DNA of 64,000 bases from Acorus gramineus (Eukaryota > Streptophyta > Magnoliopsida > Acorales > Acoraceae). Shown here one piece after another: positions 11,396-23,331 of this stretch. Made by a program: the position numbers and the translations under genes. A model generated the notes under the pieces. It searched no databases. It saw only the letters and a list, made by a program, of their open reading frames with translations, and was not told the DNA's origin. Numbering within the stretch: the stretch's first letter is position 1; each line of letters opens with the position of its first letter. The DNA is taken from positions 23,601,774 through 23,665,773 of the forward strand of contig CM060850.1 in the NCBI GenBank assembly GCA_030737835.1, given 5' to 3'.

Positions 11396-12039
11396 GAAAT
11401 GATGCGCTGAATTTTATAGATTTGATTATTTATCTAATATTTAATGTGAATATTTTGAAAAAAAAAACATAAAATTGATTTTTATAATAAATCAGTTAAT
11501 GAAATTTTATATAGGATGGGGTTAGATTTTGAAGAATTTGAAAGGTAAAGATATCTAATAAAAGTTCATTTGGGATAATGATGGATTTTCAATAAATGTG
11601 AAGGGTAAAGTTGTCAAACAAATATTTTTCATGGATTGATACTTTTACAGGTAGTATATATATATATATAACACACACACACATAGAAGATTGGGCAAAA
11701 GAGAGAGATATCCTTCTCAACCCCAGTGTTGTAAGTTTTTCTCTTCTGTAAGCCTATGTGCTACGTATTATGTATTATACATGTTGCTTTGTAATATGGT
11801 TTATGCATGTTTAATAAAATAAGTCTTTCCAGTTTCTATCCTATCTATCTTCAGTCAATTAATTTTCAAAATTAAAAAAAAAAAAAAATTGGTCTCTAAA
11901 AGAATACCAAATTCTTTTAAAGACCAAAATTACACTTTCAAGATCAATTTCTTTTAAAGACCAATTTTTTTTTTTTTAATTTTGAAAATTAATTGACATA
12001 AGATAGATAGGATGGAAACTGGAAACACTTATCTTATTT

Positions 12040-12115
<76 letters not shown>

Positions 12116-12376
12116 GAAATGATGCGCTGAATTTTATAGATTTGATTATTTATCTAATATTTAATGTGAATATTTTGAAAAAAAACATAAAATTGATTTT
12201 TATAATAAATCAGTTAATGAAATTTTATATAGGATGGGGTTAGATTTTGAAAAATTTGAAAGGTAAAGATATCTAATAAAAGTTCATTTGGGATAATGAT
12301 GGATTTTCAATAAATGTGAAGGGTAAAATTGTCAAACAAATATTTTTCATGGATTGATACTTTTGTAGGTAGTATA
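11391..12376. repeat. Direct repeats flanking a fold-back and (TA)n tracts
   Basis: About 265 bases at 11391-11657 are repeated at 12111-12376 with few differences. Between them lies a fold-back (arms 11817-11905 and 11949-12039, both ending in oligo(A)/oligo(T) and GTCAATTAATTTTC) and a long (TA)n tract at about 12043-12112; a shorter (TA)n tract precedes the first copy. No coding sequence. Confidence 0.8.
11817..12039. repeat. Fold-back with about 90-bp arms
   Basis: The left arm contains CTATCCTATCTATCTTCAGTC and the right arm its near-perfect reverse complement, with ATTAATTTTCAAAATTA followed by oligo(A) against oligo(T). The loop holds two copies of CTTTTAAAGACCAA. It could be a small fold-back MITE; no clear target duplication because the outside is TA-rich. 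Confidence 0.7.
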
Positions 12377-12839
12377 GATCATTTCGCTCTCTCTCTTTAG
12401 CTCCCGCTCTTCATGAGTAGTCGCTCTTCCTATTCTTGAGTTTGTCAAGGCCACTCCCGCTCTTCTAGAATTTGTAGAGTCGTTTCTCTATTACATCATA
12501 TCTGTCACGATCTCTTCCAATAAACACATTACATAGAGTCATATCTCAACAAATAGAGGAAACTGTGCATATGTTCAATGCGTTGAAAGTTCATTCATTG
12601 ACTTTCTGAAGCTTATCTATTCAATGCATTGAAAATTCAATGCATTGAAAGTTCATTCAATGACTTCCTGAATCTTATCTATTTTTTTGGTTGAAGCTCA
12701 TCTATTCAATGTATTGAAAATTCAATGTATTTCTCTGTCCGATATGTCAATGACAGAGAAATAAATGAAACATAGTTTTCTTGATGGTTACTTTCGTAGA
12801 AAATGTAGGGTTTAGGTTTGGGTATTAGGTTTTTTTATG

Positions 12840-13380
12840 CAAAAAATGTAATAAACTATCTTTGAGGTCCTCAATTTTGAAAATGTGTTTTGATGACTGA
12901 TAGTTAATAAATTTCAATTACAAGAAACATATGAATAAAATGCTAGAGCATGATTGAAAAATCGAGAGTTGCCTTTAAAACACCATTGAATTAATTTTAT
13001 TATGAACAGTTCCACTCTTTTTGAATGATCTTGTTATGGATTTTTTTTTTGTTTTTTTAAGATTGGTGCTTCCTAGATTTAATACCTTGACATCCTTCAC
13101 GTAGAAGGAAACTACCAGCCAACTAATCAAAGCTCAGTTTAAAAAAAATTAGATTATTTCTCAATTTATACATGTTATCTTTGCACAGGGGGTCATGTTA
13201 ATCTTCTCTGTATCGTTCTAATTTTATTTGATATGTTACTCGTGTCATTATTTTTGTAGCAAAAGTAGAGACAAACTGAGAAGTGATACTGTGATCACAC
13301 GGGTTGAGCATAACTTGATTAGTTATGCAAAGGGTTTATATATTTTGTTATGCGAAACATTTGGTATAGGAAAATATTAC
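12840..13380. repeat. Ghost copy of the P450 3' flank
   Basis: This aligns in order with 7526-7865 downstream of gene 1: aaaatgtgttttgatga, agagcatgattgaaaa, gttccactctttttgaa, then gatactgtgatcacacgg, tatgcgaaac and ggaaaatattaca. There is an insertion around 13040-13255. No P450 coding sequence follows where it would be expected; a MITE sits at that point instead. A third P450 copy probably existed here and was lost, or only its flank was duplicated. Confidence 0.65.
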
Positions 13381-13387
13381 ATTCAGT

Positions 13388-13902
13388 TAAGGGTCATCAT
13401 TTGGTTCGAGGCCCAAAAACACGGCTCACCTGACCTGAAAACTTGGGCTTGCTTCTGGGAGCCCGCCTGGCCCACAGGCCAACCCGAATTCGACCCGTTC
13501 GGGCTGGTCCGTAGGCCTATGTGTGCTACTTTAGAGAGGTGCCCCCCCCCCATTGATATATCATTGCAATAAATATTATGCAATGATGCAATTTTTCAAC
13601 TAACTAATTCATTTTATTTTTTATTTTTGAAAATCTAATGGATGTAAACATTTTTCTAATATATATAATACATTCAATTAATTTCAATATTATATTTTTA
13701 TTTTTTATTAAAACATTTAAACATTAATATACAAATACACATTGAAAAAAAAAATGAAATTTGGCCCGCAAGCCCGCCCATGGGCCCGAGCCCAGCCCGA
13801 GCCCGCTGGCCAGATAGGCCTGCGGGTCCTGGGCCCAGGGCCGGGCGTGGGCCCTGTTTCAACGGGCCGAGCTGGGCCGGGCTAGCTTGTTCTTGATGCC
13901 TA
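13388..13902. mobile_element. hAT-type MITE with GC-rich arms (515 bp)
   Basis: Perfect 8-bp flanks CATTCAGT at 13380-13387 and 13903-13910. The ends are imperfect inverted repeats beginning TAAGGGTCATCA on the left and TAGGCATCAAG read inward from the right. Both subterminal regions are rich in GGCCCG/CGGGCC, around an AT-rich middle (13565-13745). No transposase. Confidence 0.75.
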
Positions 13903-13910
13903 CATTCAGT

Positions 13911-14633
13911 CGTTTTTAAAGTGCAATCCAAATACGTTTTGAATTTTTATGAATTATATATTTGTTTAATGAAATATATACATATTTTTATAAAATAAAA
14001 GTATATATTAAAATGAATTGAATGCATATATTATAACAATTTTAAAATAGAGTATATACTCACATAATATACAATATAATCTAGAGATTTATATAACGAG
14101 ACGGGAATGACTGAGTGTATAAACACCCTTAAAAGAAAATGTAAATAGGACCAGTCCAATTTTGCATTTTTTCTATATATGAGAGATGTTACCCTCAATC
14201 CTTCTTAAATCTCTGTTACAGTATCATATATTTAGTTAGCCATCTGCACTTACACTAATGAGATATATATCTTCATAGGAAATTTTTTATATTTTCTATA
14301 CGTGTGTATACAATTTATCAGAATATATAATTCAGTTTTTATAAAAATATATATCTCATTGAGGTATACTATTTTTTTTTATAGAAAAATTATAGTGGGT
14401 GAGAATTGAATTTGGAACTATGATGTAACGCCCCCAAAAATCCAACCATTAAATTGGGTAATTTCTGTGACTCGTGTCTTTTTTTTTTGTATCATCAAAG
14501 TATACCAGGATCACCAACATCAATATTAGATTAAAAAGGAACAATAATTCTCCAATACTGTTGTTCTATAAGAGCAACTAGGATACAACAAATCCAAATC
14601 TACAAAAAAAACCATGACTTATTGTAACAACTC
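13911..14633. other. AT-rich intergenic DNA, no gene
   Basis: No gene seen. A TGTAACGCCCCCAAAAATCC string at about 14424 looks like an LTR terminus of a further family, cut by the Tat-like element that begins just downstream. This is only a resemblance. Confidence 0.4.
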
Positions 14634-15937
14634 TGTAGATACCCTAATTTTGACCGTCCAACGAAAACAAATTTACTTCAAGTAATATTGGAAACAACCA
14701 CATTTGGACATCTAAAAGAAAACTCCCTTAGAAACCAAAGACCGGAAATCCTGGTCCAAACCCTTAGGAAAACCTAGGACCTGGACAGGGGCTGCTACTT
14801 GAGAGTAGCCGCCCCATACCAGGCGGCTAGTTACAACTAGCTGCCCCATTGACCGACCCCAAACCGCCTTCCTGGATGGGACATAAAGCAAGCATGATTA
14901 CGGCGGATTGTCCTTTCTAGCTGCCCCATCTCAGCCGGTTCATCCTTAGTAACCGACCTAAGCCATCGCTTGTCAGAGATGAGACGTTTGGCAGGTTATG
15001 ATGGGGGCGGCTACTTGAGAGTAGCCGTCCCTATCTGGGCGGCTAGTTCCAACTAGCCGCCCCCTCACGTAGACATTGTTAGAGAACAAAGATCTAATGG
15101 GAGGTCAAATCAACCACCTTATTACACATTTTGATCTATTGTCCAGTGAACACTCCCCTACACCTCTTTTACTATAAATAGAGGGGTTCAAACTCTTTTT
15201 CTAACATGACCAAAATAATCAATCAATTCATTCCCAAGCAACCAATCCACACCCACACTCACAAGCCTATACCCCCCCCCCCACACCACCATTTCAAAAA
15301 CCCTTGAGAGAGAGTGAGAGAGAAACCCATTTCCTACACAAAATTACTCTCCAAATCCACTCTCCAAAACCCAGGTTATACCTAGCTTAACTTCTGCCAA
15401 ACACCCAAATCAAACCCTACCCAGGTTCTGTCCAAATTGAACCAGACACCAGGCGGCTACTCCCAACTAGCCGCCCCCCACCAGGTGGCTAAATACCACT
15501 AGCCGGCACTTCCCTAGCCCACCTCAGTCCCACTTCTCCTTTAGTCAGGTTCCCGAAGCAGAAAAGGATCCCTGTCTTCACCTCTGTGTACGGCATATCC
15601 GTATCTCAGAGCGGAGACCCCACAAACTCCCCCCGAAGGCGATCAAATCCGCCCCAACTTTTCCTGCTTTTTTAGAAAAGCAGGTGGCGATCACTACAAC
15701 CTATAAATTCTCCTGAGGACCCGTCGGCCACCTCAGCCAGGAACGAAAAACCCCCCACAACTCCTTCCGAGAGACAATCCGACCGAGTCTTCCAAGGCGC
15801 AACTCTCCGGATCCGAGCCTCCGAAGAACCCCCACACACGCACAACCCTGGAGGACGAGGAGGAGGAAGAGAGGGAGGAAGGCTTCCCAGAGCACCCCCC
15901 TTTACTATTTTTCTTTTCCCAAAATCCGATATTGACA
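14634..15937 (+). repeat. 5' LTR of Tat-like element A
   Basis: It begins TGTAGATACCCTAATTTTGA and ends GATATTGACA. The copy at 32693-33992 is the same length within a few bases and closely similar throughout. A TATA-like ACTATAAATAGAGG lies near 15170. It carries five GGCGGCTA/TAGCCGCC hairpins at 14788-14847, 15002-15065 and 15452-15479. The primer site candidate TGGCAATCACGGTGGGA follows three bases after the end. Confidence 0.8.
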
Positions 15938-16100
15938 GCCTGGCAATCACGGTGGGACCTCCCTCGTGAAAGACAACAAAAGGTAATCCTCTTCTGCTTC
16001 CTTCCGATAAACCTGACTAGAATGCCATCACCCCTCTAGAAAAGCTAAGATTCCTCACCCCTCAAGTCTGACCCTCCTGTACTTTGCATTACAACATCCT

Positions 16101-16214
16101 TAACTGCTTTAAGCCGCACACAGCTGCGCACCCCTTTTACTGTTTTAAGCCGCACACAGTTGCGCACTCCTTTACTACTTTAAGCCGCACACAGCTGCGC
16201 ACCCCTTTACTGCT
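16101..16214 (+). repeat. Leader tandem repeat, 3 x 35-36 bp
   Basis: Three copies of a unit containing TTTAAGCCGCACACAGCTGC (the middle one with GTTGC) lie in the untranslated leader of the Tat-like element. The leader after the second LTR has the same array at about 34155-34265. It lies between primer site and gag. Confidence 0.8.
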
Positions 16215-16271
16215 TTATTTCCTACTTTGAATCTGCATTCATTCACACCTAGGCTTTCCCATATTCACACC

Positions 16272-18226
16272 ATGGAGGCCTACACCCAGGAGAAAATAGT
16301 AGAGGAGAAAGACAACCAGGGAGACCAAACCGCCCAATTCCTCAGCCACCTAGAGGAGAGGATGGCTACCCTAGGATACCAGTCAGTCGAGGACATGTTC
16401 AATGACCTCACCGACTATCACCAAGCGAAGACCTTGAAGCAGGAAACTCCTGTTAAGACCCCCAAGGCTTGCCCCGCCCCCAATACAGTACCAACACCCG
16501 GCCTCTCGATAAATCCGAGTCCAATCCTCTTTTCCTTTGCCCTGCCTTCCCCCGTGAATCCAATATTCCCATCCGCTTCTGTCCCGAGCCCTTACCAGGC
16601 TACCTCCAACTTGGGAACACTAATCCCTAGGGAGAATCGTTGGATGAAACCATCTGGAGAATCCTCTCCGAGACTGGCCCTTCCGCCCCCAAACACATGT
16701 CTTTGCACAACCTGAGATAGATCCCGCCAGTCCATCTACCGGAGGGATTTAAAATCCTAAAATTTTGCCGGTACAACGGTCGTGGAGACCCAGACGTTCA
16801 TTTGACTGCCTTTTATCTAGACGCCCGACCGTTTCTAGATAACCAACCTCTGCTAGTATCTCTCTTCCAAAAATCATTGGAAGGAGAAGCACTGCAATGG
16901 TTCTCCACCCTCCCTGTAGATCATTTGTCAAACTTCTCGGCTGTAAGTGAGAAGTTTCTAGGCCGCTACGGTTATCAGAGGATTATGACCCCCTCTATTT
17001 CAGACCTGACCGTAGAAAGAATGAGGCCTAGGGAGGAATTTGAGCAGTACGTGTCCACGTGGCGCACCCTCGTCCACCGAACTGGCCTGCAATTAACAGA
17101 ATGTCAAGAAATTGACATGATGTTGCAAAGCCTGAGTCCAGAGCTCCGTACGAGTCTTTCGTACGGAGACTGTACCACGTACCAGCTTCTCATTGACCGC
17201 CACAACAGGATTTCCCATTGTACAGCCCCAGCAGTCCAAACCTAGTCCCCACCTATCAGCCATAGGGTTGGACAACCGCCAAGAAAGGCGCACACCCCCA
17301 CGGTAGAGGGGATAACACATATTTTGGTACTCTACCCAACAGAGCGCGAGTTCCTGATCAAGGACCAGCTCCGAGACAGTATACACCCGGTCCATCGGAT
17401 ATGTGCCGCCTCAGCAAGCCAACCAAAACTTCATTCATCGATCAGTACCCGGCCCCCCGTGTCGATATGACAAAACCCAGTAGTTGGAAGTCCTCCAATC
17501 CGAAGCCCCACAATTCAAAGCCAAGGCCAAACTAGGACTCCCCCTGCTCATTCCGCTCCCCCAAGAGTGCAAAACCTAACCCCTAGACGGCCTACACAAA
17601 GCTCCTATAATGAAGTCTCCCCTCCAACCTCCTATGGCCCAAGATGGTTAAATAGAAGGGATTGTTATCCACCACTCCCGGAAACCCTAGCAAACATCTT
17701 CATGGCCTTGGTAAAGACCAATAGTATTTCTTTGCCCATTGCCAGACCTTCGCCTCTTGGTGCCGATACTGCTCGTTACTGCCCATACCATCAACATCAT
17801 GGTCACACCATTGAACAGTGATTTTTATTCAGAGACATTGTTTATGACCTCGATGAAGAAATACGCCTGGATTGGGCCACCATCAGGGGACTCAAAAATA
17901 GCCCAACTACGAAACCACCGGGGATCCACTTGAATTCTTTACCCAAACAAAACCAAGCCCTAGCACGTCCCAAACCTGTAATCAATGCCGAAACACAAGA
18001 CCCAAAACCAACCATGCAAGCCTTCATAGAAGAACCAGAAAGCCTGAGTTTCAAAAGCATCTACACCATAAGGGCCACAAACCGTGAAGAACTGCCCAGG
18101 ATCATTCCTGGTGGCCTAATTCTTCCAACACCTTCCCCCATCCTCCCAAGCCCCATAAAGTCTCTCCCCTCTCATACAAGACCATCCCCAGGCTTAGCCC
18201 CATCCTGCCAGTTAACAAAAACCTAA
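16272..18226 (+). pseudogene. Tat-like gag, copy A (frameshifted, nonsense)
   Basis: The gag starts MEAYTQEKIVEEKDNQ at 16272. After about 130 codons the frame is lost near 16640; the next frame gives DETIRRIL and a retrotransposon gag domain (about 16750-17225: RYNGRGDPDVHL, ALQWFSTLP, RMRPREEFEQY, LSPELRTSL). Stops at 16718 and 17243 are CAG in copy B. A histidine-rich zinc-knuckle-like motif YCPYHQHHGHTIEQ is near 17780, but its last cysteine is replaced by a stop (TGC to TGA). The protein would have formed the particle core. At least three nonsense codons and frameshifts make it inactive. Confidence 0.85.
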
Positions 18227-18362
18227 GCCTATTAAAAAACAATTTTCTCGGACCACGGTTGATACCTTAAACCATCATACAACTAGGGTCGGAAGAATCT
18301 TTAATGCTGTCCCCACCTATAGGCGTCTCATACCCGAAACAGAAACCGAGGAAGAGAGTGTC

Positions 18363-19568
18363 GTGGATAGGATTGACATCCTCGACCAGCTCCAAAGAAT
18401 CCCCGCAAAGATCTCTATCCTAGAGTTGATCGAAACCTCGGAACACCACCAACAGGCCCTAAGGATGTTTTTAGAAAGAGTCCAAGTTGACCCTCAAATC
18501 TCCACCTTAAATATGCCAGTAGCCTTGGCTGCTGCAGGACTGGGGCCTATGATAACATTTAGGCCCAAAGAAGAAGTCCGCGATAAAGTTATCAACACCT
18601 CAACCCTATGCATCATAGTTGATATCGACGGGCATCCCATAGATAAAGTACTAGTCGATACCGGTGCAGGAGTAAACCTCATGTCACTATGCACCTTTGA
18701 ACACATTGGCGGACATATCACCACGTTCCTGGAGACAGATACTTGGATATTCGCCTATGACAAGACGGCTCACCCAGTTCTTGGTTTTAAAGACTTCCCA
18801 TTAAAAATAGGGTCCTTAGAAACAATTGTCGAAGCATATGTTTTAGAAATGGACTCTGACTATAACATGATCCTAAGACGTAAATGGTTAGCCTCAATTA
18901 AAGGGGTCTCTTCTCCCCTGCACCAGTGTTTGAAATTCCCCTTGGGAAATCAAATAATCAAAATACGGGGAGACGCAATCAAGGAACCCAAATCAGGGTT
19001 CACTAATAATGAGACTACCACTATCAAAACCATCAACCCAAGGCCAAAAGAAACCACCATCCACATCCTAGACTTCCCAGCCAATTTGCTAAACCCTCAA
19101 GACACCCTCACCCTCACCAGTGCTGTAAAGGCAAATCACCCTAAGCCTAAAAACCTAGGTTGGCACATGATGAAAGCCATGGGTCACATCCCGGGAAAAA
19201 CATTAGGGCTAAAAGGTGGGATCCTAGAGCCCATCAAACTCCCAGCCTGGCTAGATAAGAAGGGCCTTGGCTCATCTAACAAACACATTGATTTAAAAGG
19301 GAAATGTAATTGGGGACTATATGAACACTTCATAAAGGGAACAACCGCCGAGCACCTTGAAGAAGCCATGTATCCTCGTCCCTTAACCTCTATCCAAGAA
19401 AGAGAGCCGGACTATCTCTCGGGCTCCCTTAACTGGTTATTTCCACACCCCGATAAACTCTTAGACACACCACCAGTCGGTGAAACTCTAGCTGACCAAG
19501 CGCTCTTCCCTCGCAGTGCGCAAGCATTGCAACAAAGGAGCGCCAGCTGTTGGAGGAAGGTCGGTTGA
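18363..19568 (+). pseudogene. Tat-like protease region, copy A
   Basis: An open frame of about 400 codons holds a retropepsin-type active site VLVDTGAGVNLM (about 18650-18685) with hydrophobic strands around it, then a glycine-rich segment LGWHMMKAMGHIPGKTLG (about 19156-19208) resembling a G-patch, an RNA-binding motif; the G-patch reading is my inference. The protease would mature the polyprotein. The region is open, but the upstream gag and downstream RT are broken, so no working polyprotein is expected. Confidence 0.75.
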
Positions 19569-19629
19569 AGCACCCAAATTAATCCAGTAAGTTGTAAATA
19601 TTAGTTGTCTTTTCCTTTCAAAAAAAAAA

Positions 19630-20093
19630 ATGGAAACTAAAACCTTAGGGTCCTTATTTGACAAAGATGACTTCACCCCAGCATGGCACCCCTTCAGTGC
19701 TGACTCTGATCTTCTAAATAACTTGCGACATCTAGCCAGCCAAACTAAACATTCCAGCCCCAGTACCCCACTTAAAACAATCAAGCCCTCTAGAAGTCAG
19801 ATACCTGACCATATCATTAACCACATAAAAGGACATAGTGGGACCTTTTTTGGCCTAGAGAAATTTGAGTCTATAACAGTTATAGAAGAACCAGACCTAG
19901 ATAATATAGAAAACTTAGATGAGGATTTGGGAGTCTTCAAAATCTGCGATGAAGACAACAAAAAAGAAGACATCTCCGAAGAATTTAAGCGGAGCCTCCA
20001 GAGGTTTGATGAGAGGACAGAAGGAGCAGACGAGAAGGTAGAAGAACTAAACCTGGGGACTGAAGCTAGCCCCAAGGTCATTCTGATTAGTGC
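19630..20093 (+). pseudogene. Tat-like pol linker before RT, split by a solo LTR
   Basis: An open frame from METKTLGSLFD continues to VILIS at 20093, where the nested LTR begins. Removing the LTR and one target duplication rejoins it in frame at 23332 as ISAELKPDE, matching the conserved start of the Tat RT region (ISA.L.PEE). Acidic linker with no recognised catalytic motif. Confidence 0.75.
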
Positions 20094-21009
20094 TGTCACG
20101 CCCCAGGGCGGCCAACCCCGGGACGCGGCAAATGTATATATATCATATCAGAAACCTACACAGGAGGTCAACTGTATATACTCTAAACCACAAATAAAAT
20201 GACAACACATATCAAATAGGGCTGACATAATATATATACAATATAGCGGAAGCAAAAGACTGAATCTGTGAATAAACATTCTACAGACTCGATCCACAAT
20301 CATACGTCCTGTGAGAGCCAATATACACAAATACAACTGAACATATACAAACGTGCTCAGCACGGAAATACAATACATACAGCCAAGGAAAGGGATGCTG
20401 ATAGCCTCTGGCACTCGCGGACGTAACGCTGCTCCGCTACTGAAGGAATCCCTCGGAAAGCTCCAACTGCTGCTCCGGCTCAGTGGCAACTGGGGAAAAA
20501 CATATGCGAGGGGTGAGCCACACGCTCAGTGAACGGCACAACCCATGCATCACAGACAATATTGACCACAACATATTAATCCATTCTAATCCACAATTTC
20601 CATAACCCAGATCATACCCTCACCTTTACCCCTCAACAGGGGACTCAGGATGTTGGGACTAACAATCATCCATAAACAAAACTAGCAGGTCGCTCATCGC
20701 CAACCCACTACACCCTCACCCTCACCCTACCACGGGTGACATAGGATTTTGGGACTGACTAGGCTGTTGGTCACCCTTGGTCCACCGATAGTCTCTCCCT
20801 CCACTCCGTAGGCCGCCTGGTCTACTCCCACATTCAGCACAGTCCGTCACCAAATCAGGAGGTGCCTACTGATGGGAGCCCTCTGTCAGGAAGGCCCTGT
20901 CTAACGTTGGGGGTAGTCTCTACCGGATCCAACGCAGGGAACAGAACAGCCTAATCCATACGCATATGATCCACTCGGATCCGCCGACAACGCATCTCTC
21001 CAACTCAAA

Positions 21010-21480
21010 TGTCATGAACTCTTCAGAGTTCCTCCAGGGCGCATATCCAAGATGCGGGGAAACAGTACAATCAAAAGCAGTGTTGGAATATCACTGGGGG
21101 AAAGAAACTCGGGAGGGCGGCGTGAGTTCCCGATACAGGGTACCCCGACAACCAAACAAGGAACACGGAGTACCCTAACACGGGTCTCACCGCTGTCCTC
21201 GCAAGGTCCCTCCCCTATAATATTCACTACTCATGCTAATAATCATACCAAACATACAACTCTAACGTTCTGAATTCCTCAGAACCCACCAGGGCGCATA
21301 ACTACGATGCGGGGAACATGCATAAGGTTATATCATAGTGAAATATTCTTGGGGGAAAGCAACTCGGGAGGGCAGCGTGAGTTCCCGTTATAGGACGCTC
21401 CGACAACCAAACAAGGAACACGGTGTACCCTAACCCGGGTCTCACCGCTGTCCTCGCAAGGCCCCTCCCCTAAAATAATC
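21010..21480 (-). repeat. Tandem duplication inside the solo LTR (period about 255 bp)
   Basis: Two units each contain agggcgcat, gatgcgggga, tgggggaaag, aactcgggaggg, gaacacgg and ctcaccgctgtcctcgcaagg in the same order. The LTR at 55491-58038 has only one clear equivalent, so the duplication is specific to this copy. Confidence 0.7.
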
Positions 21481-21899
21481 ACTATAACATGCAATTCAAC
21501 AGATACTAGTATTTAATTTAATAAATAAAACTAGTAGGACACATGCATAGGCCGGGTTTCCTAGCATGTAAACAGGGGACATGCTGCAAGGCTCATATGC
21601 ATATCCTAAGGGGCAAGTCCCTAACACGCAAAGACTAGGGAAGCATGCATTCTACACATAAATTATACAATCATGGATACATATTATTGCAGGTTAATAT
21701 TCATCCAAGACGCCCCAGGAGAGGTCGGTATACGCCCAAGTGCGTATAACACCTCTCGACTGGGTTGAATTGTCCCACTCACCAGTATCTGGGTCGACGC
21801 GCGACCGTCTGTCGAGATCTGCAAGACAGGTATTATTTGGTAAGTATTAATCCACAATTATCATTAAATACATAAATAAACACCCCTAAACCCACAACA

Positions 21900-22680
21900 A
21901 GCATCCAACACTTCCCCAACAACTACCCGCGGCCTCGGCAACCACCCGCACGGCCCCCGGCAACCACCCGCACGGTCGGCCACCGCCCGGACGCGCCACC
22001 GCGGGCCCCGCACGCCTCGCGCCGGTCCGCGAGCACCCCGCGCGCCCCCGCACGCAGTGCCCCGCCTCGCGCGCACCCCGCGCGCACCTCCGCCACCTTG
22101 CCGCACCTCGCGCGCACCTCGCACGCACCTCGCACACCTTGCCGCACCTCGCACGCACCTCGCACGCACCTCGCGCACTGCTCCGCGCCCCGTGCCTCCT
22201 CCGCGCGCGCCCCGGCACCTCGGCCAGCACCTCCGCGCCTCGCGCACGCCTCCGCGCGCGCCTGCTCCACGCGCGCCACCTCGCGCAGCACCACCCGCGC
22301 CTCGCGCACGCCTCCGCGCGCGCCTGCTCCACGCGCGCCACCTCGCGCAGCACCACCCGCGCGACCTGCTCCACGCGCGCCACCTCGCGCAGCAGCCTCT
22401 GCTCGCCCAGCACCAGCTTCTGCTCGCCCAGCACGACCAGCACCCTGCACCAGGCCCGCGCGCCTTCGCGCGCACGCCGCGCGTACGCGCGCCCGCGCAC
22501 GCACGCGCGCCTGCCCGCGCGCATCCGACCTGGCGCCGCCTGGGCTGCTGCTGCTGCTGCTGCCTGGCCCGGACGACCTGCCACTGCCCGAGCGCCACCA
22601 CCACCCCTCCCTTGACCACCGACCACCTCCCACCACCTCCGACCACCCTCCGACGACCCCCACAGCCGCCGACCACCCCC
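21900..22680. other. GC-rich, CpG-dense block inside the solo LTR
   Basis: About 780 bases almost wholly made of repeated CGCACCTCGCGC-like words. Long open frames occur on both strands in all phases, which is an effect of composition (alanine, arginine and proline codons) and not evidence of a protein. A shorter block sits at the matching place in the LTR at 55491-58038 (about 56345-56650). Confidence 0.8.
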
Positions 22681-23331
22681 AATCACAAAAACCTCCCCCT
22701 AGCATTCATCTAAGCAAGAAAAAAGAGGGAAAGAAGGCTTACCGAGGGGAGGAAGAGGCGTCCGGTGGATCTCCACGCGCCGAAACCCTTCCCAAAAGCC
22801 TTCTCACGCCCCGATCTAGCTCCACCACCAAAATGGGCCAAAACAGAGGAGAGAGAGGGGAGGTCGGAGAGGCTAGGATCGCCGGAATTCGGATTTGAAG
22901 ACACCGGTGTGTAGATCGGGACCCGATCTACACTTCCCGTGCTTTGGGTTTTCGATTTCGAGGGGTGGAGGGGGCTCAAACGGAAGAAAAATGGAGGAGA
23001 GGAGAGAGAGAGTCCAAGGTCGGGGATGATGAATAGTGATTTCAAATTTTTAGATTCCATTTATGTAATGCGCGACTTAAAAACCCGGATACGCCCCGGA
23101 ACTGCGAAATTTTTGCAAACGATGCCAGAATTCGATGAAACTTTCATGAGAGGTCTAAAATGGCGCCAGGACACCAAATATGCAGTCAGATTTCCAATCG
23201 GAGTCCTCTAGCTCAGACGATAGCTAACAGTCTGAAATTATGCGGTTCCGACCAAAAACCCTAAAAAATTTTAAAAACCGCCAGGGCGCTCTAACGGTTA
23301 CCAACAGGTTAAAAGTGACACATATCTAACA

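Larger units (their letters stand above)
20094..23331 (-). mobile_element. Solo LTR of a Tekay/Del-like chromovirus (3,238 bp)
   Basis: On the plus strand it begins TGTCACGCCCC and ends ATCTAACA; the functional orientation is minus. It is flanked by a perfect 5-bp duplication AGTGC (20089-20093 and 23332-23336). It matches in order the LTR that follows the chromovirus pol at 55491-58038. No internal region is left, so it is the product of recombination between two LTRs. Inside are a 255-bp tandem duplication (about 21010-21480) and an extremely GC-rich block (about 21900-22680). Confidence 0.88.

Noticed and set aside
16101..16214. Regular short repeats that might suggest a CRISPR array
   Set aside because: Head-to-tail tandem units without unique spacers, in a plant retroelement leader.
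21864..22898. Overlapping open frames of about 200-270 codons on both strands
   Set aside because: They come from the GC-rich low-complexity block of the solo LTR, where stop codons are rare in every frame. The products are Ala/Arg/Pro runs with no domain.
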